Assembly (NCBI RefSeq): GCF_963678635.1
Contig: NC_087069.1
Span: forward strand, 1,176,948-1,240,947
Origin: Symsagittifera roscoffensis
Taxonomy: Eukaryota > Xenacoelomorpha > Acoela > Convolutidae
Direction of reading: 5' to 3'
DNA length: 64,000 bases
Shown here: positions 23,133 to 33,324 of the stretch, one piece after another
Position numbering within the stretch: the stretch's first letter is position 1
Layout of the letters: each line of letters opens with the position of its first letter
Translations under genes and position numbers: made by a program
The notes under the pieces: model-generated
What the model saw: only the letters and a program-made list of their open reading frames with translations
Database searches by the model: none
What the model was told of the DNA's origin: nothing

Positions 23133-23569
23133 TGTTAATTGTAAACAATTAAGGTCACCTTTCTCTCAACTTGACTTTTGACATTACAGCCAAGCTGACT
23201 CACGCGTTTCTCTCAAACTTTTCAAAAACAGCATGACTTACAAGGAAATGACAAACTTTCAGGTAAAATAATGTTTCAATTTATACGAAAACTCGGGAAT
23301 AATATCAACTTTTCTGAATAACCCCCTTATTAACAGTTCCCCTTTTCTAACGTTCGCCTTTTAGTATTCCCCGTACCATGTAATATAATATCCCTATTTA
23401 TGATATTATATTTACCTTAGTTTTATCCCTGATTTACTATTGTATTATTTTTCATGTACTTACTCAACTGATGCCCAACTGCATGGAACTCCTTTGACTC
23501 AACCCTTAAAACTACCCTTACTAACAATTGGTGTACTACTCTCCTCAGGTAATTTACCCAATTTTTATA
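23133..23569 (+). repeat. BEL/Pao 3' LTR
   Basis: 437 bp, preceded by the purine-rich tract AATGTGGGCGGG and followed by target duplicate TTTGT. More than 99 percent identical to the 5' LTR. Confidence 0.88.
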
Positions 23570-24250
23570 TTTGTCCCTCAATCAGTCAAAATGTATGTTG
23601 GGGAACTTCGTGTTGGTATTTCAAAAACTTCACACACTTCAACTGTAACAATTTTTGTGGCCCTTCGAAAAGTAATGTCTACTTTGGGGCGCGCCTAACA
23701 TAATCACCAACATTGTTTTGGAAGGCAAACTAATTTCATAGACTGTTTTGGTTTTGGTCCCAATAAAATCAGGCATGGAACATGTTTTTTTTGCAATTTT
23801 TGTTGCTAGACATGTGATATGACTTTTTCTCGAACCAATTGCACTGACAGAAATTTCCAATTTTTCAATGCCTGAGTAACTCCAAAGATCCTCTGAGTAT
23901 TTATAAATGAGATTTTTTAAGGAACGAATTTTTCTCTCAGCGAATTCAGACTTTTTCTCGTTCTCTGTGCTATATGTTTTTATGCCTTTCTTTTTAAATA
24001 ATGCTTCGAAGAACCCTTTAAACTCAGTATCCTTTTCCATCCATACATTTTTTTTTAGTTTTTGTCGTTATCATTAGTTTAAACGCTTGAGCAGTTGTAG
24101 TAGCATACTTTGATATCAGGGGTTGCACTCTCAGGCAGCGGGACATGCAGAAAACTGCAATAAGTAAACACTTAACATGATAGTTTTAATTGGCACGTTT
24201 ATCAACACAAGCCAGATTTCATCGATATCGTAGCGGTGTTTTATCGGATG
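23570..24250 (-). pseudogene. Fossil Polinton integrase
   Basis: A minus-strand frame (23639-24040) contains DTEFKGFFEALFKKKGIKTY and FAERKIRSLKNLIYKYSED, which align along their length with the integrase of the intact Polinton (EFKGEFEKL..., FAERNIRSLKSIMYKY). Beyond it, near 24200-24230, DIDEIWL corresponds to the start of the catalytic core, and near 23580-23630 EVFEIPTRSSPTYILTD corresponds to the C-terminal domain. Stops and shifts lie between the pieces. This is an older relative, cut by the BEL insertion at its C-terminal end. Confidence 0.75.
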
Positions 24251-24960
24251 AAAGTACAAGTTTTAGTGTATGCGGGTTCTGTATCCATGATAAGTTCAGT
24301 TTTTCGAAATTGGTCGCTATTATCAAGTTGTTCATATTATCAAATTACGCGGGACTTTTGTAATGTATTTAGTTTTAAACTTTTTTTTTCAAACTTGGTA
24401 ATTCTCCCATTGTTTTGTCTGCACATCCTACAATTCTCTCGTTAGAATCTTTACTGGGCATATCGTACGAGACAAAACCTTGATCTGACTCAGTTTCACG
24501 TTTTTGAGTTCCATTTTTTCTGTGTGTCGATCGGCGTGTTTTTACTTCTCTTAATATTGCCACTACTTGTTGTTTGTTGCTTAGCGGGGGATGTTGGCGG
24601 GTTCTTGACGGTCCAAAACTTCTTTTTTCGGCCACTTTCAAAAACGCTGACTGAGCCGCGTGTTTGCCATTTTGATTTTTTAACAACTTTTTATTTAGCT
24701 TGAAAGCAATTTAAATGATAATTAAAGCCGAAATTTGAAGTTTTTGGTTGGTTGTTGACTGTCCTAAAAAAACTGCAGTTTTAGGTCCTGCTGGTACTTT
24801 TTCTACGCATATCATCTCATTCCAATGTACGGTTTTGCCTAAATAAGTTTTTTCTTTTCCAAAACGTGTAGCTTTCGTAAATACTTTCGATCTGTCTATC
24901 TTCATTTTATCTATTATATCATTTTGATTTCTTTCGGCGGCTGTTTCTTCCACATCTGTT
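24251..24960 (-). other. Possible further Polinton fossil
   Basis: Minus frames at 24375-24686 (basic, SRTRQHPPLSNKQQ) and 24711-24953 lie where genes upstream of integrase would be in a Polinton. I could not match them confidently to any gene. Confidence 0.2.
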
Positions 24961-27900
24961 AGAAGTTTCAGATGATTTTGTTTGGGCTCAAGATTTTCCG
25001 CAGGTTTTTCCTTCGGTTAAGTTGGTGTATTTGTGCTAAGTAGGATAGTTCCGATTTTTTATGTTTAATACTGTTATTGTGCAGCATGCGGTTGCTTCTT
25101 AACATATTTTTGGAGTGTTTTTCCAACACAATTTTCGAAGTATTTTTGCAAAAGTTTTGGAATTAAATTGAACTTTTCTGCAGTCAGAATTGAGTTATAA
25201 TTTACTTGTAACAAAAGTAAAGTATTTGTCGCACTAGATGGAATCCTATCCTACTCGAAATTATGGCACATTTCTTGACAAAATTAGTTATTGGAGTGCT
25301 TAATTACTAGTAGGATGTCTTGAACCGTTCGGTATTTGCAATTCTAACAGGTACGTTGTCATTGATCACATTGAGCTTATATTCGCAAATAAAGGTTATG
25401 ATCTCACGTTTTGAAGATTTTCTAAATAATCTTCTCAGCTGGTCAGGTTTCATTTGAACCATTTGCAGCAACGTAATCGAATTTTTGGTGTTTCCTTCCT
25501 AATGGTAAAAGTTTTTGCTTTATATAAAGGTTTAAAAAATGTTGGTCCAAGTTGTGGGATCTTTGTACAATATCTCATGCAGTCTAACGATGGGGTCCAA
25601 GTCAAAAAGAAGGTGTCCAAAAGTGTCGCAAATAATTAATTCCTAACAGCTTCTCAGAAATTTTAATACCTTTAATTGTCTTTCTAAAAGATGTAATTGC
25701 TGGACGTTACGAGACTAATTAAACAGAAAGCTTTACGAAGTGTTCAAATCAATCGTACGTGACCATCGACTTTGGTGAAACAAGATAGGTTTAACCTATA
25801 TCACATCTATTCCCCTGTGTCTACCCGCTGTTAAATAAATGATGAATTATTGACATAGTGATTTTTACGCATGAAACATCAAAAACTACAGGAACCTTTT
25901 CTACATTCCTTACAGTTTCGAGTTCGTTGAACTTCATGAAATTCACTCCAACTTCACGAGAAGACATCTTCACTGAAATTATAGAAACATAGACCACTTT
26001 TTCTCTCAACCTCTTTACCCACCAAAACTGAGTTAAAACCGAACGAGTAATCTAAGACGTTTTCGTAATCAGCAATAAGTAGAAATTTCACAGTACCATA
26101 TTTTTTGTAGGGATGCACCAAGCGATTTTTCGAAGATCACTCAAATAAAATTGTTCCCTAAAAATTAACTCTTAGTCTTTCTTTCATATTTCTTTTGCTC
26201 TCTCGAGAAAAACGACAGTATTCCTCGCTTTATTTTTTCTGTGATTGGAAACACTGCAAACTGTAAATGTTCGTGATCAATATCTTCATTATCCAAGTTT
26301 CCTCCAATTTAATTTTTTTGGCAAACTTGTCATAAGTACAATTTTATTCAGAAACGGCTGACACACTTGAAGAGGGATTGCAAACTACTGCCATTTCACA
26401 ATAAAATATGGCGCACGTTGAGGACTTAGTTTTCTGCTGCCAACAATTAAGCTACGGTGCCAAAAACACCAAAAAAGTTCGAAAGTTCACGTGCCCGAAA
26501 AAAAATATATCAATTGTTTCAATGTATATAAACAAACAGAACAGATAATGAGGAGCGCAAAAATTGGAATTCGCAGGAAATTTGTATCGTGTCCCTTGTT
26601 TTTTAGCCCCTCTTAGCAAGATTCTAAGTAGAGGGTTTTCTGCTATGAATATTTTTCGTTTACAAAACCCTAGTATGAGGTTCCTTTAGAAAATTAAGGA
26701 CGCACTTTCTAGGATTTTGCTCAACATGACGACCCTTCTCAGGAAGCTCCCCGTCTTAGGATACGGGACATGCTACATTACTCTCATAAGGCATGAGCTA
26801 ATTTAGGGGGTTGTTCTTTAGGGAAACCAAATCGAATCGTACTCACCTCCCAAAGAGCCCTCAATTCCCTGGTTGAGGTGTTCTTCTTATGCTCCGACCA
26901 AATTTGGTGAAACACATGAGTAGTAGTAGTTTGTAACATCACAATAGGGGTGTGAGCAGGGCGTGGAAAGGAGCGGGAGCGAAAATATTATGTTCAAATA
27001 TTGATTTTTCAATCATAGAAATGCAACCTCACAAGAAAACAGAGTCCGAGATTGGCTCAGTATGAAAAAAAGTAGTTAAGACAGTAGAAATTTGGGTATG
27101 TATACAAACAGTTCAACACCTCCTATTGCATTAGAGGATCATGGAACGCAAAACTGAAAGCTTATATTGGTTGAGTTGGAACAATATATGAAACGTGATT
27201 TGGAAAGAAAAATAGAGCCAACTGGAACATCCCTTCGGAAAACAGAATTAATTTTTCCCCCGAACTTTGCAAATTTGTTTGTGGCTTATAATAAAAACCA
27301 AAATGGTGACTGCTCAATGGTGCCCATAGTGTATAAACCTGTTATGACTTTTCAGTTTGTGACGCCGATTTGCCGTAATAACTTTTACACAGCTCGGTCG
27401 ATCACGCTTTAAGGGATAATTTTCAACTTCCATCACCAAAAATTGCTTGCAGAAATCAGAATAACACAAATTTTCTGATTTTCTGGTGCCATATCCGGAA
27501 TTGCATCAAAAAGTACCAAAAAATTGACTCTTATCACAAGGTCTTCCGTAAATCTATGGACCGCAAGCATTTTGGATTACGTTGACGCTAACCGCGTATT
27601 TTGCCCGTATTATGATTGGCGCAAGGAAGCTCTTCACCTTACGTGGTTAGTCCGCAAACTAAAATGAGAAGTCGACTCAGTTGACTTCGATATCTGTAAC
27701 ATCCACACAGAATTGAAACGAACTCTGGCACTTAAACACCAGCAAGGAGCCGAAGTCCGCTCACGTCGATTGGCAATTTTGTTTGTGGCTGGCGCAGCTG
27801 CAACTTAGCTAGGCGCTGAAGTTGTCATCGGCATAGTTGGATCTGCGATCAAAATAGTTTTTGGTTCCTGAACCGAGTTCTCCGAAAAAAATCGAAACAC

Positions 27901-28686
27901 AATGCTTTCAAGTTTTCACCGTGCCTCGTTTGGAGAAAAGACCATGAAAACCCTGTGACTAAAATGATGAAATGACTTCGAGCAATTCGAACTATTGAAA
28001 ACTATTTTTGTTCAGAAAATTTTATAATGTTAGTGCTCAAAAATACATCTTTTCAGTGAAGAACAACGCATACAAGATCAAGTTAAATAGGCCAAATCAA
28101 GGCGAATTTGAAGAAAAAAGGTATTGAAAGCATCGAAGCGAAGAAACCTTTTCGAAGACTAGCCATTCGGTCAAGTATAAATTCTTTTGATGAAAACTGT
28201 CTGCTAAGATCTTCGCTGGTCCATGGAGTCTTTCTTCGAGTGGCACTTACTATCTCTTGTCCCGGTGATTCTATCGTCGATCTATCTTAATGGGTGGCAC
28301 TAATAACCTTTATGATAAAGAAGGTGCCAGATTAATGGGCCCGGTAGAAACATCCGACTGAATGTTCTATCTGGTGCAATTGCTGAAGTTTCAAGGGTTT
28401 CAAGGTCGGAAGCAAGCCCATCCGAAGAATAAACCAATGTTATGTTGATGTCGCTAATTAGTTGAATGTTCGAAAATATGATCACAGGAGCTACCGATAC
28501 AAGCAGCATACTTGGAAGGATCGGCTGCATCCAAATCTTTCGGATACCTGAAAACTGGCTTTCGTTTTAGAAAAACTTGTTTAGCTAACGAAAAGCGAAT
28601 ATTGGAGAGAAAGGAGAAGTTCAGATGCCCAACTTGAAACAGCTTTTAATTTTTTACCGTTTTTCTTCGGATTTAACTTTGAACAC
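24961..28686. other. Intron sequence, no intact gene seen
   Basis: About 3.7 kb of mostly AT-rich sequence. Only short unconserved frames are found, apart from a GC-richer piece at 27600-27880 listed separately. Confidence 0.4.
27690..27860 (+). pseudogene. Degraded frame with RSRR followed by a Gly/Ala-rich hydrophobic run
   Basis: A short plus-strand frame reads Lys/Glu/Arg-rich sequence, then RSRR (about 27757-27768), then LAILFVAGAAAT, an in-frame TAG, and LGAEVVIGIVGSAIKIV. A dibasic site before a hydrophobic Gly/Ala-rich run is the layout of a cleaved fusion protein, so a remnant of a retroelement envelope gene is possible. The stretch is short, interrupted and has no context, so this is a weak guess. 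Confidence 0.2.
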
Positions 28687-29147
28687 AGAGGCGAATTTGC
28701 ATGTCGCACACACAAGCAAAAATATGACCGATAAAGCTACTGAGAAAAACTAAATGAGTAAAACTTTGAGTTTACAAAAATTCCTAAGTGACGCACGCCA
28801 ATTATGAGTCTACATAATTGCGAAGAATTGCAAGCCAATTATGACGCATTAGCAATACCAGTCAATTTGAAAAAAAAAGTAATTTACTAACTTACATGCC
28901 TGAATTTATAGAGCTGACGCATTTTAACTAGTATACAAAAAAATTCATTAAAATCATCAAACCCTGCCCAGGTTCGAACCCTCTTGTTTTGTTGCGGGTC
29001 TCCTTCCCTACCTCTACGCTAGAGATTCGTGATACCTTGAAACTAAAGTGCTATTTGTAAAATAATAGTCTGTGTTAATATCCTTAGCATTGGCTGGTTG
29101 AATAGCTGGTTATTGATCAAAATGAATACTTTCAAAATGAAAATTTT
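28687..29147 (-). repeat. tRNA-derived SINE-like repeat, copy B, part left of Polinton
   Basis: In minus orientation it carries an A-box-like word TAGCGTAGAGG and a B-box-like GGTTCGAACC about 40 bp apart (plus 28975-29030), typical of a tRNA head. It aligns with 2676-3110. The homology breaks at the Polinton end and resumes at 47891. Confidence 0.65.
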
Positions 29148-29409
29148 AGTAGTATGCATATAGTGCGTTAGGATCGGGTGGGGGGGGTTGTCATACATGG
29201 ATGACCATTAGGTATAAATCATAATGGTCACCATGTATTAAATGATCAGCAATGGTCACCATGTAATAATCCTAATTGTCACCATGTATAATTTTATACG
29301 GAATAGTCACTATGTAATAATCCTAATTGTCACCATGTATAATTTTATAGCTAATAGTCCTCATGTAATACTTCGGTATATTATTGAGTATTCCCACTGA
29401 ACGTTGTGG
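29148..29409 (+). repeat. Polinton left terminal inverted repeat
   Basis: 262 bp, from AGTAGTATGCATATAGTGCG to GAACGTTGTGG. It contains a poly-G stretch and three to five copies of a TCACCATGTA-centred unit. One extra unit of about 50 bp is present relative to the right repeat. Confidence 0.9.
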
Positions 29410-30318
29410 AAACGGGAATGGAATTAGGTTTTGGTCGGTGCATGTTTTCCCTTCAAAAGTTTGGGGGTATTGGTTTGTTTACATGTAAAATGACGTTATA
29501 TACCTATTATATGCGACCAAACTATATGGTATATAGGAAAGCACAAGATTTTGGCAGCGTAGCTTAACTGTTGGCTGCGGCGAACGATTTCCTTCAAAAA
29601 TGCATGTTTTATTACTGAATCTCGAAGAAAGCAAAATTCGTCAAGTGCGGCGGCCGCCACCTCTATTTAGGCAAAAATTAATAATCAATTTGACCAAAAT
29701 AAGAATGAATAAATTTCGTTCAGCCAATTGAAGGTAAAAACAAAGAAAAATAAAATTATGGAACACTGAAAACTCTAAAATGATGAAATTGGCTTGAAAA
29801 TTTTTGCCATTTCCATTTTCCGTGTCTACAAGAGACTGAAAAATAAACGTCTGAAATCTATGACAAAAACTTTGATTTGATAGAAAGGTTGAAAGAGCTA
29901 AAAGGTTGAAGTGGCTAAAGATCTTGAAAAACGAGAACACTGATGAAAGCCAAAAGTGCCCATTAATTTTGCTGCAACCATTTCTAAGACGTGTACCTAA
30001 CTTGTTACTATAAAATTGAAGTGGAACAAAATTTCTTGGGGTCCGAGTAGAGGAAAACGCATGGCGCTCGACTCTCAGCCGAAAGGTGGCGTTTCGAAAC
30101 CCGTCCGGAAATTGTACTGAAAGGAGGCAACAGTAGCTGGTATGGTGATATCCCCCCATAGATCGATTTTGTACTTTTTTTCTCACTTTGATAAAAAGCT
30201 CAACTTCTCGAATTACTGCTATTCAGTTAACAATTGGGTAAAATTTCAATTACTAAAAGAATGTATTGTTCAAAATTGAATTGTAAAATGTATAAATCAA
30301 CCATATTAAAATGGTTAG
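29410..30318. other. Polinton left subterminal region, no gene accepted
   Basis: Non-coding stretch between the terminal repeat and the protease gene. A 181-codon minus frame (29641-30186) exists, but its Phe/Leu/Asn-rich content looks like AT-rich noise and I know no matching Polinton gene. Confidence 0.4.
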
Positions 30319-30765
30319 TTAATGGGTAAGCATGTGAGTTAGGAAACGTTTCAAAACATGATCAGTTATATAAACAAAATCAGAAGCATCACCATTAAAG
30401 TTTTTATCAAAAATCAAATGTGCAAAATAAATACAAAAAGAACCGCACATGGTAGAGTTTGAGTCTTGCATGGGAAAGTTTGTCATCAATTCAGTCACCT
30501 GATGAAAATTCTCGTTCAATCGTTTATACAGATTGGTGTACTGCCAAAGAGGAAGACCGAGAGGATCAGCGAAGTATAAAACATTTCTTCTGTTGCATAT
30601 CACAATCCAATGTGTCCCCGGAGAATCTGATTTTGAAGTGTTCACAATCATAAAGATGTTGTTTGGGATGTGAGGTGGAAAATTGTCGGCTGCAAATACT
30701 CCAAAAAACTTATATTTCAGATGTTTACAATTCTGAATGAGGTCCTGCAACTGGATTTCATCCAT
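30319..30765 (-). CDS. PRO: Polinton adenain-like cysteine protease
   Basis: A 148-residue protein from ATG 30765. It has the C5 (adenain) layout: G-T-H-W (His52), F-A-D-P-L-G (Asp67), the oxyanion Gln in FPMQD (Gln100), and M-C-G-S-F-C (Cys107), with FAHLIF after it. All four catalytic positions are present. In Polintons and adenoviruses this enzyme matures capsid proteins. Its ATG lies two bases after the capsid stop, so it is the last gene of the minus-strand block. A longer frame upstream uses a non-ATG codon and is unlikely. Confidence 0.88.
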   Translation of the reverse strand: MDEIQLQDLIQNCKHLKYKFFGVFAADNFPPHIPNNIFMIVNTSKSDSPGTHWIVICNRRNVLYFADPLGLPLWQYTNLYKRLNENFHQVTELMTNFPMQDSNSTMCGSFCIYFAHLIFDKNFNGDASDFVYITDHVLKRFLTHMLTH

Positions 30766-30767
30766 TT

Positions 30768-32075
30768 TCAGACTGTCGAAATGGGAAGGACGTTCTTTGT
30801 AACTTTGCGGTCGGAGGTAATAAATACATTGGATGAGCGTATACCCCAAACAAAAATTTCCAGGTTTGCTGTCAAAGCGTTTGAGAATTGAAGATCGAGT
30901 GAAACTGAGCAGTTAGTAAGCTCTGGATGCAAGAAGTCATGAGCTACCTGCTGTGTGCTAGTGAGATCAAAACACATAATAAAGTGCTGTTGGTAGTTAT
31001 CCAGAGTGATTCCCAGCCCGCAGTGCAACAAACCCAGCGCTGATAGTGTGTTGAAGAAGACACGCTTATGATCTTGTGTACTGATTGGTGTACTTGCTAT
31101 TGGTAAACCATTTCGTCTCAAAGTAACTTGCTCCAGTCCAAATTTTTGATAATGAAAAGGATTCGTTCGGTTTGTTCCTAGAAATGCATTATTTGTGTTC
31201 AATGCTATGATAATTTGTCTCACCGGTTCACGAGCAAAAATATCTTCCTGTTGCCAGCTGCGCTGACCAGCTGTTGCAAGAAATGTTTTTGTAATTTCTT
31301 CTTGATATGGGTAGTTCGCAGGAGTTTTGAGCAAAGTTGATTCAATGGCAGAGAGCACATGGTCGGTCACAGTCATTTTTCTAACATATAGGTTCGCTTC
31401 GAGTATTTGCAGCTTGTAATGCTTGGCAGCATCTTCCGATATAATGAGAAAGTCTTCATGAGAACGTCTGTAGGAAAGTCTGAGGGTAACACCGCTCAAC
31501 AAATGCTTGTCACATGTGAAAAAATCAACTCCAGCGGGTCCATAGAACCAAATTTCCCTCGATTCACGGACCAGTTCTCGTTGAGATGTGAAATCAGCTG
31601 CATCTACTGCAGCGGTATTGTTTTCAAAACGATATCCCTGACACTTAAGCCATGAGTCCTTGGCTCCTTTGCTGTTAGAAACTTCTGTTCCAATAAAGCT
31701 TTTATGCGCAAAATTACTATTGGCATTTGAGATTTTGAGTCCATTAGCAGAGAGGGTACAGTCAGAGAAAAGGGAATACAGGGAGTTGTTTACAAGGAAC
31801 GGTGAATCAGACACAGTAGGATCAGTGTTGTCGTATCGCAGATCAGCTCCACTTGATTGCGTTACTTTGTATCGTATTTCCAAATAAATTTTTTGCAGGT
31901 CAACAAAATTATTACGGTCACCGGTGATTTCAAGTTCAAGCATTGGTCCATTAGGTGAATAGACAGGTCCAATTTTTTGATCAAAAGCGTTTTCAAAAGT
32001 AATCAAAAGAGGTTGTTTTTCAAACAAATCCAGAGAGCTATGGGTAGCTTCATTGGGTAACAAATTAGCGATCAT
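30768..32075 (-). CDS. MCP: Polinton major capsid protein (double jelly-roll)
   Basis: A 435-residue protein from ATG 32075. It starts MIANLLPNEATHSSLDLFEK and contains alternating beta-rich segments such as MLELEITGDRNNFVDLQKIY and REIWFYGPAGVDFF. Position between the pX-like gene and the protease, size, and the beta-rich pattern fit the Polinton major capsid protein, related to adenovirus hexon. The frame is intact. It overlaps the upstream gene by 11 bp. Assignment is by context plus sequence feel; structure prediction would settle it. Confidence 0.75.
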   Translation of the reverse strand: MIANLLPNEATHSSLDLFEKQPLLITFENAFDQKIGPVYSPNGPMLELEITGDRNNFVDLQKIYLEIRYKVTQSSGADLRYDNTDPTVSDSPFLVNNSLYSLFSDCTLSANGLKISNANSNFAHKSFIGTEVSNSKGAKDSWLKCQGYRFENNTAAVDAADFTSQRELVRESREIWFYGPAGVDFFTCDKHLLSGVTLRLSYRRSHEDFLIISEDAAKHYKLQILEANLYVRKMTVTDHVLSAIESTLLKTPANYPYQEEITKTFLATAGQRSWQQEDIFAREPVRQIIIALNTNNAFLGTNRTNPFHYQKFGLEQVTLRRNGLPIASTPISTQDHKRVFFNTLSALGLLHCGLGITLDNYQQHFIMCFDLTSTQQVAHDFLHPELTNCSVSLDLQFSNALTANLEIFVWGIRSSNVFITSDRKVTKNVLPISTV

Positions 32076-32448
32076 TTTTTATGTTTGAGAAAAAATCTGC
32101 TCGACTTCTCACTGGTCTGGTTTTTCTTCGAATGGTTGTTTTTCTTTTTCGAGCCCCTACTGACCTTCTTCTTCGTAATCCATTCATTGGTGTCTTTCGA
32201 CGACTTCGTCTACCACCACCGAGTTGTTTAGGAGACTTCTTTTTCATAGCGACATCAATTAGTTCTGGCGCTGCACTCATCAAAAGTTCTCTGCCCAGTT
32301 TTTTCGCAGCCGGTAGAATAACCCGTCGTGCAAACGGTACAGCAACACGACCAATACCAGCAGCCAAAGCGCCAAATCCACTGCCGCGTTGTCGGTAGTG
32401 TCCAGAGAAATGAGGAAGTGAAGCTTGCTTTGCATAATATTGTTCCAT
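32065..32448 (-). CDS. Polinton pX/protein VI-like basic capsid protein
   Basis: 127 residues from ATG 32448. It opens with an FSGHYRQRGSGFGALAAGIG stretch, followed by a hydrophobic-basic amphipathic part (VAVPFARRVILPAAKKLGRE) and a strongly basic tail (GGGRRSRRKTPM, RRRRSVGARKRK). The R-Q-R-G-x-G-x-G start followed by an amphipathic helix is typical of the minor core/membrane-lytic proteins of Polintons and adenovirus-like elements. It probably binds DNA or the inner capsid. Intact frame. Confidence 0.7.
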   Translation of the reverse strand: MEQYYAKQASLPHFSGHYRQRGSGFGALAAGIGRVAVPFARRVILPAAKKLGRELLMSAAPELIDVAMKKKSPKQLGGGRRSRRKTPMNGLRRRRSVGARKRKTTIRRKTRPVRSRADFFSNIKNDR

Positions 32449-32454
32449 TGACTT

Positions 32455-33324
32455 TCAATCAAAACGCTTGAATTTTAGAGTCAACACAACTTTACCAGTT
32501 CCTGCAAAGGGCACTAGTCTTCCAGTTTCTGTGCGCAACTGTACCGATATTGATTGTACAGATGAAGTGAATAATTTTTTGTAGTCTAAATTAGTGAAGT
32601 TTTTTCGATGATTAGGTTCAATGCTGCAGGCACTACCGTTTTTGATGCGTCTATTTGAATCAATGACGCGTAACAATGGGGCCTTTGCATCACCAACAGT
32701 TTGGTATTGAATAATGTCAATATAGACAAAAATTAGACTTGTCCCACTTGATAAGTCATATGGGAAATGAGATTCGTACAGTTCGTTTCCGTCATAAGAT
32801 GCATCGAAGGAGGGTATCATTTTGTAACCAATGTGATATTCACCGTTCTCATCAAGCTTTGCATTGTAGCCTAACAGACTGGGTATTTGGGGACTTGGGA
32901 ATGAGATTCCTTCATTTGCGTTCATCCAAATGCTCATGCTATTCGTGATTTCTTGAGGACTCGCATCAAAATGAATTTTGTCTTTGAGTTTTGTTTTTAT
33001 CTCATTAATCAATTGTTCTATAAAAGTGTACTCTCCTGATTTGATAAAAACTTTTTCGCCATAGTAGGGTCTGGAAATTATATTCCGATTGCCTGCGTTG
33101 GATTTACTGGCTACTACTTCGGATGCTCTGAAGTACGTAAATTCCTCATCAGTAACATTGTTTAATTTTGTGGGGAAAATTATTTCTGAGAGAGCAACTC
33201 TCCAATCTCCGTCTAAAGCTATTTCTTCTTTACAAAAATTTCTAAAACTGGCCAAAGTGTTGTCCGGGAAATAATCCATTGATGCTGTTGAAATCAAATG
33301 TACAGTAAACTCATCACTGCCCAT
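32455..33324 (-). CDS. Polinton minor capsid (penton-like) protein
   Basis: 289 residues from ATG 33324. The start (FTVHLISTASMDYFPDNTLA) and DGDWRVALSEIIFPT are recurring features of the Polinton minor capsid family: S-M-D-x-(F/Y)-P-x-N-T, then (D/E)W-x-V-x-L-x-E-I. The remainder is beta-rich. This protein should form vertices of the virus-like capsid. The ATG overlaps the integrase stop by 11 bp. Frame intact. Confidence 0.72.
   Translation of the reverse strand: MGSDEFTVHLISTASMDYFPDNTLASFRNFCKEEIALDGDWRVALSEIIFPTKLNNVTDEEFTYFRASEVVASKSNAGNRNIISRPYYGEKVFIKSGEYTFIEQLINEIKTKLKDKIHFDASPQEITNSMSIWMNANEGISFPSPQIPSLLGYNAKLDENGEYHIGYKMIPSFDASYDGNELYESHFPYDLSSGTSLIFVYIDIIQYQTVGDAKAPLLRVIDSNRRIKNGSACSIEPNHRKNFTNLDYKKLFTSSVQSISVQLRTETGRLVPFAGTGKVVLTLKFKRFD

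Larger units (their letters stand above)
14937..23569 (+). mobile_element. BEL/Pao LTR retrotransposon, 8.6 kb
   Basis: The element has two near-identical LTRs, a primer-binding site directly after the 5' LTR, a repeat-rich leader, a fused gag-pol frame with domain order Gag, protease, RT, RNase H, integrase, and a purine-rich tract (AATGTGGGCGGG) before the 3' LTR. It is flanked by the 5-bp direct repeat TTTGT (14932-14936 and 23570-23574). BEL/Pao membership rests on the RT sequence (YMDDLYVTSS) and the integrase signature PPAAPHFGGSWERLV. Only three differences separate the LTRs, so insertion is recent, yet the integrase region is broken. Confidence 0.92.

Noticed and set aside
29641-30186. 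181-codon minus frame in the Polinton left end
   Set aside because: Composition follows local AT-richness, no known Polinton gene matches and no motif is visible.
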